13,171 nucleotides of DNA from an uncultured Pleurocapsa sp. (GTDB lineage: Bacteria > Cyanobacteriota > Cyanobacteriia > Cyanobacteriales > Xenococcaceae), in the NCBI GenBank assembly GCA_937884735.1, contig CAKZYI010000550.1:1-13171 (forward strand), in the 5' to 3' direction. The translations under genes and the position numbers were made by a program. The first letter of the stretch is position 1; each line of letters opens with the position of its first letter. The notes beneath the pieces were generated by a model. It ran no database searches, was not told the origin of the DNA, and saw nothing but the letters and a program-made list of their open reading frames with translations. Positions 6,169 through 13,171 of this stretch are shown one piece after another.

Positions 6169-7728
6169 ATGCTAATTACCGACCATCTTCTACTTAATTA
6201 CAAACGTTGTAATCGGCGAACTTTTCTAGAGATATATGGCGATCGTCAACAGCGAGATGCTGAAAAAGATTTTCTGATTAAATTGAAACGAGAAAACAAA
6301 ACTCATATCGCCAATGTGATTCAAAATCGCTGGAATAATTCGGAAGATGGTAGTTTTTTTAATTGTCAAAAACCTGAAGCTTCAAGACGTGATTGGCAAC
6401 TTAATACAGCCCAAACTATTGATTTAATGAAAGATGGTGCTGATTATATTATTAGGGGTACTTTGAGCATAAGTTTTTCTCAGTGGCAAACATCATTAGA
6501 AAATGATTTTTTTACTGATAAGCTAACATCTCAAGAGCAGAGTTTATTAGGCGAAATTATTTTCACTGCTGCCCCATCACTCTTAATTAAACAACCAGGG
6601 AAATCTATTTTTGGTGATTGGGAATATATCCCCGTAAGTATTAAACTGGGTCGTCGAGCAAAGCCAGAATATAAATTGATATCTGCTTTTCATGCTCAAC
6701 TATTAGGTATTATTCAAGAAAAGATTCCAACGCGATCGCAACTAATTTTAAAAGAGCATAATGATTATTTTGTTAATCTTGACGTTTGGCTAACTAAAGT
6801 TCAATCTGTAATTGCTGAATGTTTGATTATGTTGGCAAAAAGACAAAAGCCCGAAGTGTTTATTTCTCGTCAAAGGTGCAGTCTTTGCAGTTGGCATGGT
6901 TATTGTTATCAAGCAGCAAAACTAGCAAATCATCTATCATTAGTGCCTGGAGTAACTCCTAAACGCTACGAACACATGCAAAATATTGGGGTTGATAGTT
7001 TTGAATCTTTAATAGCTGTCGCGGAAAACAAGTTAGCAGAAATACTTGATCGCGATATTGCGCGTCAACTAAAACAACAGGCTTTGGCAATAAAAAGCGA
7101 TCGCCCTTTAGTTCGTTCTAGCTTTAATTTAGCTGGTACTCAACCCATACCTTCAGGAACATTTGAAATTTACTTTGACATAGAAGCTGAACCAGAAAGA
7201 CAGATTGATTATTTATTAGGAGTATTGTTGGTAGATCGCACTAATAATACTGAAACTTTTCATGCTTTTGTAGCCGAAAAACCAGAAGATGAAGGCAGAA
7301 TTTGGCAAGAATTTTTAGATTTCATGGCTCTTTATGCTGATGCCCCAATCTTTCATTATTCTGAATATGAAGTGGATACTATAAAGCGATTGGGAAGGCT
7401 TTATGATACACCAAAAAGCATTGTAAAAGAATTAGTATCTCGTTTAGTAGATCTACACGAATGGGTAATAGAATCTACTATATTTCCTGTAGAAAGCTAT
7501 TCCTTAAAAGCTATAGCTAATTGGATTGGTTTTTACTGGAGAGAAACATCTGGAAGTGGCGATCAATCTGTATGTTGGTACGATCAATGGCTCATTACTC
7601 AAGATCGATCTTTGCTAAATTTGATTTTGAGCTACAACGAAGATGATTGTCGTGCAACTCGATATTTAAAAGATTGGTTATTAGACTTTTTGGAATATCA
7701 AAGAAAACAATTGATTGTTAATGGTTAG
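6169..7728 (+). CDS. TM0106 family RecB-like nuclease with C-terminal RNase H-like domain
   Basis: The product is 519 aa with two parts. Residues about 1-250 are a Cas4/RecB-like PD-(D/E)XK domain. It has an early Cys14 and a late C-x2-C-x5-C set (Cys237, Cys240, Cys246), the pattern that holds a 4Fe-4S cluster in Cas4 and AddB. Then comes a helix-hairpin-helix-like linker (LVPGVTPKRYEHMQNIGVDSF). Residues about 330-510 are an RNase H-like 3'-5' exonuclease domain with YFDIEAEP (Asp337, Glu339) and YNEDDCRAT (Asp492, Asp493). The family is widespread in cyanobacteria but its physiological role is not established; a DNA repair or processing role is inferred from the domains. ATG 6169 has no clear Shine-Dalgarno, but homologs begin close to such a LITDHLLLNYKRC segment. 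No cas genes are nearby. Confidence 0.9.
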   Translation: MLITDHLLLNYKRCNRRTFLEIYGDRQQRDAEKDFLIKLKRENKTHIANVIQNRWNNSEDGSFFNCQKPEASRRDWQLNTAQTIDLMKDGADYIIRGTLSISFSQWQTSLENDFFTDKLTSQEQSLLGEIIFTAAPSLLIKQPGKSIFGDWEYIPVSIKLGRRAKPEYKLISAFHAQLLGIIQEKIPTRSQLILKEHNDYFVNLDVWLTKVQSVIAECLIMLAKRQKPEVFISRQRCSLCSWHGYCYQAAKLANHLSLVPGVTPKRYEHMQNIGVDSFESLIAVAENKLAEILDRDIARQLKQQALAIKSDRPLVRSSFNLAGTQPIPSGTFEIYFDIEAEPERQIDYLLGVLLVDRTNNTETFHAFVAEKPEDEGRIWQEFLDFMALYADAPIFHYSEYEVDTIKRLGRLYDTPKSIVKELVSRLVDLHEWVIESTIFPVESYSLKAIANWIGFYWRETSGSGDQSVCWYDQWLITQDRSLLNLILSYNEDDCRATRYLKDWLLDFLEYQRKQLIVNG

Positions 7729-8007
7729 TTATTAGTTTTTAGTTATAAATACTTAATATTTCTGCCCCGTTTAATGACTGAAAATAACACTTTATTAAGA
7801 AAATTTACAATATCTGTAATTGACTCAGAAAAAACAGCTTTATTTGGGGATCGCACGCTAAATTAGAAGAGTGAATGATAAACCGAAGTTATCTAATTGA
7901 TAAGTTTAAATTATCTTTATAGTTTGCTAGTTCAGAAAAAGTAAATCTAAAACCTAGTCTTCTTAGTCGAAAATTAACTACTAATTAACCAGAAAACAAC
8001 GATCCCT
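7729..8007. other. 279-bp spacer without a convincing gene
   Basis: It begins with a simple TTAGTTATTAGTTTTTAGTT run just after the nuclease stop, of the kind often seen after cyanobacterial genes. A 30-codon open frame (7774-7866) has no Shine-Dalgarno and no recognisable relatives. I see no tRNA, riboswitch or strong terminator hairpin. Confidence 0.6.
7949..7964. repeat. Direct repeat flanking the small membrane gene (left copy)
   Basis: AAAACCTAGTCTTCTT here and AAAACCAGTCTTCTT at 8233-8247 are identical except for one extra T. They lie on either side of the 8008-8229 gene, 284 bp apart. Chance is possible in AT-rich DNA. Confidence 0.4.
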
Positions 8008-8229
8008 ATGTTTCCCATTTTATTATTTGTCACCGCTATAGTCAGTATCGTTATTTATCTCCGCACATCTAACGATATCTTTGCTTTGCTTGGTGCTGGG
8101 ATGACAGTTATTTGTTTAATTTGGGGTTTGGTGATCGCTCATTGGTCAATTCATATTTTGGCTTTAGCAGCATTACTTCTTTTTGTTAGACCAGTATCTA
8201 TAGCAACTGTTGACTCTCGCTATAAGTAG
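8008..8229 (+). CDS. Small integral membrane protein of unknown function
   Basis: The product is 73 aa and almost entirely hydrophobic. Three membrane segments are visible: about residues 2-17 (FPILLFVTAIVSIVIY), 24-44 (IFALLGAGMTVICLIWGLVIA) and 47-62 (SIHILALAALLLFV). The polar loop after the first is LRTSND, and the short tail ends VDSRYK. The positive charges in the first loop and the tail give a rough guide to cytoplasmic sides. ATG 8008 has no good Shine-Dalgarno, but the frame is filled by membrane-compatible residues from start to stop. I do not recognise a family; it resembles small conserved cyanobacterial membrane proteins. bioF follows 63 nt later on the same strand, so some co-transcription is possible. 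Confidence 0.65.
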   Translation: MFPILLFVTAIVSIVIYLRTSNDIFALLGAGMTVICLIWGLVIAHWSIHILALAALLLFVRPVSIATVDSRYK

Positions 8230-8232
8230 CCC

Positions 8233-8247
8233 AAAACCAGTCTTCTT
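8233..8247. repeat. Direct repeat flanking the small membrane gene (right copy)
   Basis: AAAACCAGTCTTCTT is the partner of the copy at 7949-7964, lacking one T. It starts four bases after the stop of the membrane gene. Confidence 0.4.
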
Positions 8248-8248
8248 C

Positions 8249-8266
8249 GTTACATTGGTGTGTAAC
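8249..8266. promoter_or_regulatory. Palindrome GTTACA-N6-TGTAAC upstream of bioF
   Basis: Perfect 6-bp half sites are separated by six bases and end 26 bp before the bioF GTG start. The geometry is that of a dimeric repressor site or a weak hairpin without a U-run. It does not match the NtcA consensus (GTA-N8-TAC), and I cannot assign it to a known biotin regulator. Confidence 0.35.
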
Positions 8267-8292
8267 ATCAGTAAGTCGTATTAAGAGTCTTG

Positions 8293-9429
8293 GTGAATCC
8301 ATATAGTTGGTTAGACAAATCTTTAGAGACAATACATCGAGCTAATTGGTATCGTTCGGTAAAAGCGATTGCAAGGAAACCAGGGGCGATTGTAGAATTA
8401 TCGGGTAAACCTGTAGTTAATTTTGCCAGCAATGATTACCTGGGGTTAGCAGGAGATGTAAGATTAATAGAAGCCGCAGTTGCTGCAACCGAGGCTTATG
8501 GTACTGGCAGTACGGGTTCGAGGTTAACAAGCGGACACAAAGATCTACATAGAGACTTAGAAAAAGCGATCGCATCTTTGAAACAAACAGAAGACGCATT
8601 GGTATTTAGTTCGGGTTATTTAGCAAACTTGGGTACAGTCTCGGCGTTAGTTGGACAAAGAGATCTAATTTTAGGAGATCTGTACAATCATTCTAGTTTA
8701 AAGAAAGGAGCAATTCTCAGCGGTGCTAAAGCAATTGACTACCGACACAATGACATTGATGACCTACGCCAAAAACTGATTGAAAACCGCAGTTTATACC
8801 GTCGTTGCTTAATTACTACTGATAGCGTATTTAGCATGGATGGAGATTTGTGTCCTCTTCCAGAGCTAATTGCGATCGCTGAAGAATTTGAATGTATGCT
8901 ATTGGTAGATGAAGCCCATGGTACGGGAGTCATGGGTAAAACTGGTGCGGGTTGTGTCGAACACTTTAACTGTACGGGGAAAGAATTAATTCAGATTGGT
9001 ACTCTTAGTAAAGCTTTGGGGAGTCTGGGAGGATATGTGGCAGGTAGCGCAACTTTAATAGACTTTTTACGCAACCGTGCAGCAAGCTGGATTTACACTA
9101 CTGCATTATCTCCTGCCGATACCGCAGCAGCCATAAAAGCGATCGAAATAATTAAACAAGAAGCCAGTAGACGAGAACAACTTTGGCAGAATATTAATTA
9201 TCTCAAACAGCAATTACCAAACAAAAATCTTTTACCTTCTGAGTCGCCTATTCTCTGCCTTATTTTAAATACCCCAGAAGCAGCCTTAAACAAATCCCAA
9301 CAACTATTAGAAGCGGGTATTTTTGCCCCAGCAATTCGTCCTCCTACAGTACCCACAAGCCGTATTAGATTATCTTTGATGGCTACCCATAAGCGATCGC
9401 ATTTAGACTCATTGATTGCTAATTTTTAA
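8293..9429 (+). CDS. bioF: 8-amino-7-oxononanoate synthase BioF
   Basis: This PLP enzyme condenses pimeloyl-thioester with L-alanine, releasing CO2, to give 8-amino-7-oxononanoate, the first step in building the biotin ring. It has 378 aa, usual for the family. Alpha-oxoamine synthase motifs are all present: NFASNDYLGLA, GTGSTGSRLTSG, YNHSSL (His stacking on PLP, about 133), TDSVFSMDGD, VDEAHGTGVMG (Asp about 206, His about 209), TLSKALGSLGGY (Schiff-base Lys about 240) and RIRLSLMATH near the C-terminus. The GTG at 8293 has AAGAG five bases upstream; a TTG immediately before it is an alternative. No other bio genes are near, which is common in cyanobacteria. It converges on the NRPS with a 54-bp gap. 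Another alpha-oxoamine synthase role is possible but less likely. Confidence 0.9.
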   Translation: MNPYSWLDKSLETIHRANWYRSVKAIARKPGAIVELSGKPVVNFASNDYLGLAGDVRLIEAAVAATEAYGTGSTGSRLTSGHKDLHRDLEKAIASLKQTEDALVFSSGYLANLGTVSALVGQRDLILGDLYNHSSLKKGAILSGAKAIDYRHNDIDDLRQKLIENRSLYRRCLITTDSVFSMDGDLCPLPELIAIAEEFECMLLVDEAHGTGVMGKTGAGCVEHFNCTGKELIQIGTLSKALGSLGGYVAGSATLIDFLRNRAASWIYTTALSPADTAAAIKAIEIIKQEASRREQLWQNINYLKQQLPNKNLLPSESPILCLILNTPEAALNKSQQLLEAGIFAPAIRPPTVPTSRIRLSLMATHKRSHLDSLIANF

Positions 9430-9483
9430 AGTTCCTTAATAAACAAGAAATAGTAGATATAAATCTAAATTGCCTAGGATGAT

Positions 9484-12400
9484 TTAGTCATCAAAAGCAA
9501 TCATATTAGAAATAGATTCTATTGTGTTTTGTTCTAATTCAACTAAAGAAAAATCTGAAGGAGTATAGCTGCCTATATTAGTTTGACAATGCTCGATTAT
9601 AGCTTGCAAACAGCTGATATAGTTGTTTGCCAGATCAGTTATCGTTTCTTCTCGATCGCCTGCTACATAATAGCTCCATTGCATTTGTAATTGCGAGTCA
9701 ATAATAGAGCTATTAATAGAAATTTCATGACTCATTTTGTTTTCAGTTGCAGATGTTAGTCCCGTTGATTCTTGAGCTAACTCAAACAAGTTAGACTGCA
9801 AATTATCAAATTGACCTAAATAGTTAAAGCTAATTGGTGCAGCAGGTAATGATTTTATCAGTTGATTTTCTTGTAAATAGCGGATAATACCATATTCAAA
9901 ACTATGCTTTTGTGCCTGACGTAATTGTTCTTTAACTTTTATTATATTTTCTGATAGCTTGCTCTCATTATTAAGCTCTAGTAAGACAGGATAAATGTTA
10001 GTAAACCAACCCACAGTTCTAGATATATCTAATTTTGTATTAATTGAAGTTCTGCCTTGGCTTTCTAAATCTATTAAGAGATAAGATTTATTGGTATTTT
10101 GAGTAAAAGTATTGACCAACGCGGTTAATAGCAGATCGTTTATTTGTGTATTATAAGCTTGATTAGAATCTTGCAGCAATGCTTGAGTGTACTGACGATC
10201 TAAAGTAACTTTGACTGTTTGTACAATATTAGAATTGTTTTTAACTAATTCTATATTTCTTGGTAACAAACAATCGCTATATTTATTTTGTTTTAGCCAA
10301 TAATTACTATCTAATTTATCAAAATTGTTTGCATGGCTGTTAAGATATTTTGACCATTGTTTATAGGAAGTTGTTTTTGCTGGTAATTGAATTTTTTTGT
10401 TATTTAATATCTGCTGATATACTGTTTGTAAATCTTCTAAAAGAATCCGCCAGGAAATACCATCAATTAGTAAGTGATGAATAATAATTAATAAGCGATC
10501 GCTTTGTTTTTCTCCTAAGTTAAAGTAAGCAATTTTGATTAGTGAACCTCTTTCAATATCTAAGCTTGCTTGAAGGCGATCGCTTTCTCTTGTAATAGCT
10601 TTCGTTTGTTCTTCTGCTGATAAATCACCTAAATCTATTTGCTGTATATTGAGTGTAGGGATTACATCGGAGTTGTACTGTGACCAGCCATTATCTGTAG
10701 TCGTAAATTCTATTCTCAGTGCATCATGATGAATTAATAATTGTCGAATAGAAGATTGCAATACTTCTATGTCCAAAACTTGTTTTACTTCTAATAATAC
10801 TGACTGATTAAAATGATTAACATTAGCTAAATTTAGTTCAAAAAACCACTTTTGAATCGGCGTAAGAGCAATTGTGCCAGTGACTAATCCTTGTTCTGCT
10901 GTATTACTAATCTTAGCTTTAGCCACAGTAGCTAATTCGGCAATAGTTTGATGTTCAAATAGCTGTTTGGGGGTTAACTCTATGCCTGCTTGATTGGCTT
11001 TAGCAATAATTTGAATTGCCAGAATAGAGTCTCCACCCAAGCCAAAGAAATTACTGTTTATCTCTACAGTTTCCAAATTAAGAACTTCTGACCAAATTTG
11101 TATTAGTTTTAGTTCGATCTCTGTTTTAGGTTTAGGAGATGTTTCTGATGGCTGGTATGGAATAAAATCTATTTCCAAAAGTGTTTTACGATCTATTTTG
11201 CCATTGGCTGTTAGAGGAAAAGATTCACAGGTTACGAACGCACTAGGAATCAAATAATCTGGCAGTTTGCTCTTGAGTAATTTATGCCAATTATGCTTCT
11301 CTATAGAGCTTGCTTTATGAGAAATAATATAAGCTATTAGTTGTTTATTGCCTTGAGCATTGTTCTTAACTAAAACAACATTGTCTTTGACATCTTCAAT
11401 TTGATTTAAAGCTGTTTCAATTTCCCCTAATTCAACTCTAAAGCCCCTAATTTTAACTTGGTTGTCGATGCGCCCTAAATATTCAATTTTACCGCTGGAT
11501 AGATATCTGACGAGATCGCCTGTTTTGTACAGTAGAGACGTACCATGGTATGTTCCTACGAATGGATTCGGGATAAATTTTTCAGCAGTTAAATCAAAAC
11601 GATTTAAATAACCTCTGGCTAAACCAGTACCCGCAATATGTAATTCTCCTGAGACTCCGACGGGGACTGGATTGAGATATTTGTCTAGTATGTATAGCTG
11701 AGTATTGGAAATTGGATAGCCGACGATAGAGCGATCGCTATTAATTTCTGTATCTCGATCCATAGGATAGCAACAGGCGAAGGTAGTGCTTTCTGTAGGA
11801 CCATAGCCATTAATTAAGTTACATTGGGGATGAGCCTGAATCAGTTTTTGAATGTGGCTAGAGGATAAAACATCTCCCCCTGCTAGCAGTTGGCGTACAT
11901 TACGGAAACTATCTAACTGTTCGTCTACCATTAAATGAAATAAACCAGCCGTCAGCCAAAGGGTATTAATTTTATTTTTGACAATAGTTTGACCTAATTC
12001 TGCTAAAGAAGGTACGGGATTAGATAAGATTACTATTTTTCCGCCGTTGAGCAACGCACCCCAGATTTCAAAAGTAGAAGCATCAAAGGATAGAGGTGCA
12101 GCTTGGAGAGAAACTGTATCTGTATTTAGTTCGACATAGTTGGGGTTTTTAACTAGTCTGACTACTCCGCAATGGGGAATAGCAACCCCTTTTGGTGTAC
12201 CCGTAGAGCCTGATGTATAGGTTATGTAAGCGAGGTTGTTGGGAGAGGGGGAGATGGGGAGATGGGGAGACTGGGAGATGGAGAGATGGGGAGATAAGAA
12301 GATGGGGGGAGAGTCTAGGTTAATTACTGTAAGATCGCTTTTAGGCAGTTTGTCTCGATATTTTGTTTGAACGATCGCAATAGTTAGCTGGGTATCTTCT

Positions 12401-13171
12401 AGCATCCAGTTGATGCGCTCTTGAGGATAGTTTGGATCGAGGGGGACATAACAACCGCCAGCTTTAAGGATGGCTAGTAGGGCAATTATGGTATCGATAT
12501 TGCGATCGCCCATTAACCCCACTTTGGTTTCGCATTTTACGTTAAGGCTTTGTAAGTAAGATGCCCAACTGTCAGCGCGATCGTTTAATTCTCCATAGGT
12601 GATTTTTGACGAGCCATTAACTACGGCTACGGCTTCAGGGGTAAGCTCGGCTTTTGATGCAAATAGTTCATGAACACAGCTATCTATGACAACATTATTG
12701 CTTTGATTGAATTTATTAACTAGCTGTTGTAGTTCAGCTTTACTAAGAATAGAAATGTTGGATATTTTTGCTTCAGGGTTGTCGGCGATAGAGATTAGCA
12801 GTGTGCGAAAATGTCCCGCTAAACGATGGATTGTATCCGCGCTAAACAAAGCCTGGTTATATTCAATCGCTCCCTGTAAGCCTTTGTCAGTCTCCTTAAT
12901 AGTAAACGTAAGTTCAAACTTAGCTTGGGTGGTAACTCGCTCTAGGGGTTTCCAGGTTAATCCTTCTACTTCTACTGGTTTATTTTGTTCCTCTAATACC
13001 AGCATTACTTGAAACAGGGGAGTGTAACTAAGCGATCGCTCTAGCTGTAATTTATCGATTAACTGCTCGAAGGGTAAATCTTGATGGCTGTATGCTTCTA
13101 GGGCGGTTTCTCTGGCTCTAGCTAATAATTCTGTAAAGCTGGGGTAATCGGCTAAGTTAATCCGAAAAGCT
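9484..13171 (-). CDS. Non-ribosomal peptide synthetase, C(partial)-A-PCP-E, 5' end outside the window
   Basis: The open frame runs off the right edge, with 1228 residues visible; ATG 13005 is internal. The condensation domain end shows HQDLPFEQL and RSLSYTPLFQV. The adenylation domain has A3 YTSGSTGTPKG (about 12190-12230), A4 FDASTFEIW, A5 NGYGPTES, A7 YKTGDL, A8 DNQVKIRGFRVELGEIE and A10 NGKIDRK. My reading of the ten specificity residues is DAFWLGGTFK, a code typical of valine. The carrier protein has LGGDSIL with the phosphopantetheine serine. The epimerization domain has HHLLIDG-ISW (10462-10479), RTVGWFTNIYP and FNYLGQFD (about 9808-9831). The protein stops about 20 residues after the E domain, without thioesterase or reductase, so the D-configured intermediate must go to another protein. 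The short tail may be a docking segment. Product unknown. Confidence 0.95.
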   Translation of the reverse strand, partial: AFRINLADYPSFTELLARARETALEAYSHQDLPFEQLIDKLQLERSLSYTPLFQVMLVLEEQNKPVEVEGLTWKPLERVTTQAKFELTFTIKETDKGLQGAIEYNQALFSADTIHRLAGHFRTLLISIADNPEAKISNISILSKAELQQLVNKFNQSNNVVIDSCVHELFASKAELTPEAVAVVNGSSKITYGELNDRADSWASYLQSLNVKCETKVGLMGDRNIDTIIALLAILKAGGCYVPLDPNYPQERINWMLEDTQLTIAIVQTKYRDKLPKSDLTVINLDSPPIFLSPHLSISQSPHLPISPSPNNLAYITYTSGSTGTPKGVAIPHCGVVRLVKNPNYVELNTDTVSLQAAPLSFDASTFEIWGALLNGGKIVILSNPVPSLAELGQTIVKNKINTLWLTAGLFHLMVDEQLDSFRNVRQLLAGGDVLSSSHIQKLIQAHPQCNLINGYGPTESTTFACCYPMDRDTEINSDRSIVGYPISNTQLYILDKYLNPVPVGVSGELHIAGTGLARGYLNRFDLTAEKFIPNPFVGTYHGTSLLYKTGDLVRYLSSGKIEYLGRIDNQVKIRGFRVELGEIETALNQIEDVKDNVVLVKNNAQGNKQLIAYIISHKASSIEKHNWHKLLKSKLPDYLIPSAFVTCESFPLTANGKIDRKTLLEIDFIPYQPSETSPKPKTEIELKLIQIWSEVLNLETVEINSNFFGLGGDSILAIQIIAKANQAGIELTPKQLFEHQTIAELATVAKAKISNTAEQGLVTGTIALTPIQKWFFELNLANVNHFNQSVLLEVKQVLDIEVLQSSIRQLLIHHDALRIEFTTTDNGWSQYNSDVIPTLNIQQIDLGDLSAEEQTKAITRESDRLQASLDIERGSLIKIAYFNLGEKQSDRLLIIIHHLLIDGISWRILLEDLQTVYQQILNNKKIQLPAKTTSYKQWSKYLNSHANNFDKLDSNYWLKQNKYSDCLLPRNIELVKNNSNIVQTVKVTLDRQYTQALLQDSNQAYNTQINDLLLTALVNTFTQNTNKSYLLIDLESQGRTSINTKLDISRTVGWFTNIYPVLLELNNESKLSENIIKVKEQLRQAQKHSFEYGIIRYLQENQLIKSLPAAPISFNYLGQFDNLQSNLFELAQESTGLTSATENKMSHEISINSSIIDSQLQMQWSYYVAGDREETITDLANNYISCLQAIIEHCQTNIGSYTPSDFSLVELEQNTIESISNMIAFDD
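12240..12311. repeat. Octanucleotide minisatellite inside the NRPS adenylation domain
   Basis: Nine consecutive 8-mers vary around GGGGAGAT (plus strand). Three are exact (12248-12255, 12256-12263, 12288-12295) and the others carry one to three changes. Because 24 bases equal eight codons, the repeat encodes an 8-residue period (SPHLSISQ, SPHLPISP) in the NRPS. It sits in the variable linker just before motif A3, where length changes are tolerated. Confidence 0.9.

Noticed and set aside
5942..6175. 77-codon plus-strand open frame across the lyase/nuclease spacer
   Set aside because: It overlaps the conserved lyase N-terminus on the other strand and the inverted repeat, and shows no domain pattern.
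6169..7728. A cas4 gene belonging to a CRISPR system
   Set aside because: The Cas4-like domain is fused to a C-terminal RNase H-like domain as in TM0106 proteins, and no cas genes or arrays are nearby.
7774..7866. 30-codon open frame after the nuclease gene
   Set aside because: It has no ribosome binding site, no recognisable relatives, and sits in the nuclease frame just past its stop, so it is most likely chance.
8293..9429. bioF as part of the NRPS biosynthetic cluster
   Set aside because: It is on the opposite strand and converges on the NRPS, and its sequence has ordinary BioF motifs, so proximity alone is not evidence.
12707..13012. 101-codon open frame on the plus strand opposite the NRPS
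   Set aside because: It is entirely antisense to conserved condensation/adenylation coding sequence and its translation has no family-like pattern.

Overview
The window comes from a cyanobacterium. The octamer GCGATCGC (HIP1) occurs about 18 times in 13.2 kb of AT-rich DNA, heptamer and octamer tandem repeats are scattered through it, and several genes are cyanobacterial types (DUF2358 protein, C-DES-like cysteine lyase, stand-alone bioF). A filamentous or pleurocapsalean lineage rich in secondary metabolism is plausible but is only an inference.

Layout. Positions 1-1092 hold a minus-strand set: a CesT-like protein, a DUF2358 protein and the first 12 codons of an ArsA-family ATPase. Divergent from it is tadA (1206-1730), whose stop abuts the stop of a convergent small conserved gene (1731-2054). 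queA (2262-3350) follows on the plus strand. From 3340 to 6009 everything is on the minus strand: a prepilin peptidase gene (pilD) broken by two in-frame stops, a small unknown gene with a strong ribosome binding site, a 220-bp MITE-like element, and a C-DES-like cysteine lyase gene broken by one in-frame stop. Then come, on the plus strand, a TM0106-family RecB-like nuclease (6169-7728), a small membrane protein (8008-8229) and bioF (8293-9429). The right end (9484 to beyond 13171, minus strand) is an NRPS protein with domains C(partial)-A-PCP-E.

How it fits together. The housekeeping genes (tRNA inosine, queuosine, biotin) are independent and do not form a pathway. The most notable feature is local decay. 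Within 2.7 kb, two otherwise intact reading frames carry three premature stops without any frameshift, and the lyase also seems to have lost its PLP-stacking histidine. Next to them sits a transposition footprint: 17-bp terminal inverted repeats (16/17 matching) flanked by ATTTA duplications. One terminal repeat now supplies the lyase's final codons and its stop, and removing the element in silico restores a stop exactly two codons earlier.

The NRPS A domain reads as valine-activating and ends in an epimerization domain. The protein would therefore hand a D-Val-ended intermediate to a partner encoded elsewhere. Its A domain carries an in-frame octanucleotide minisatellite. I see no CRISPR array, tRNA, rRNA or transposase gene.
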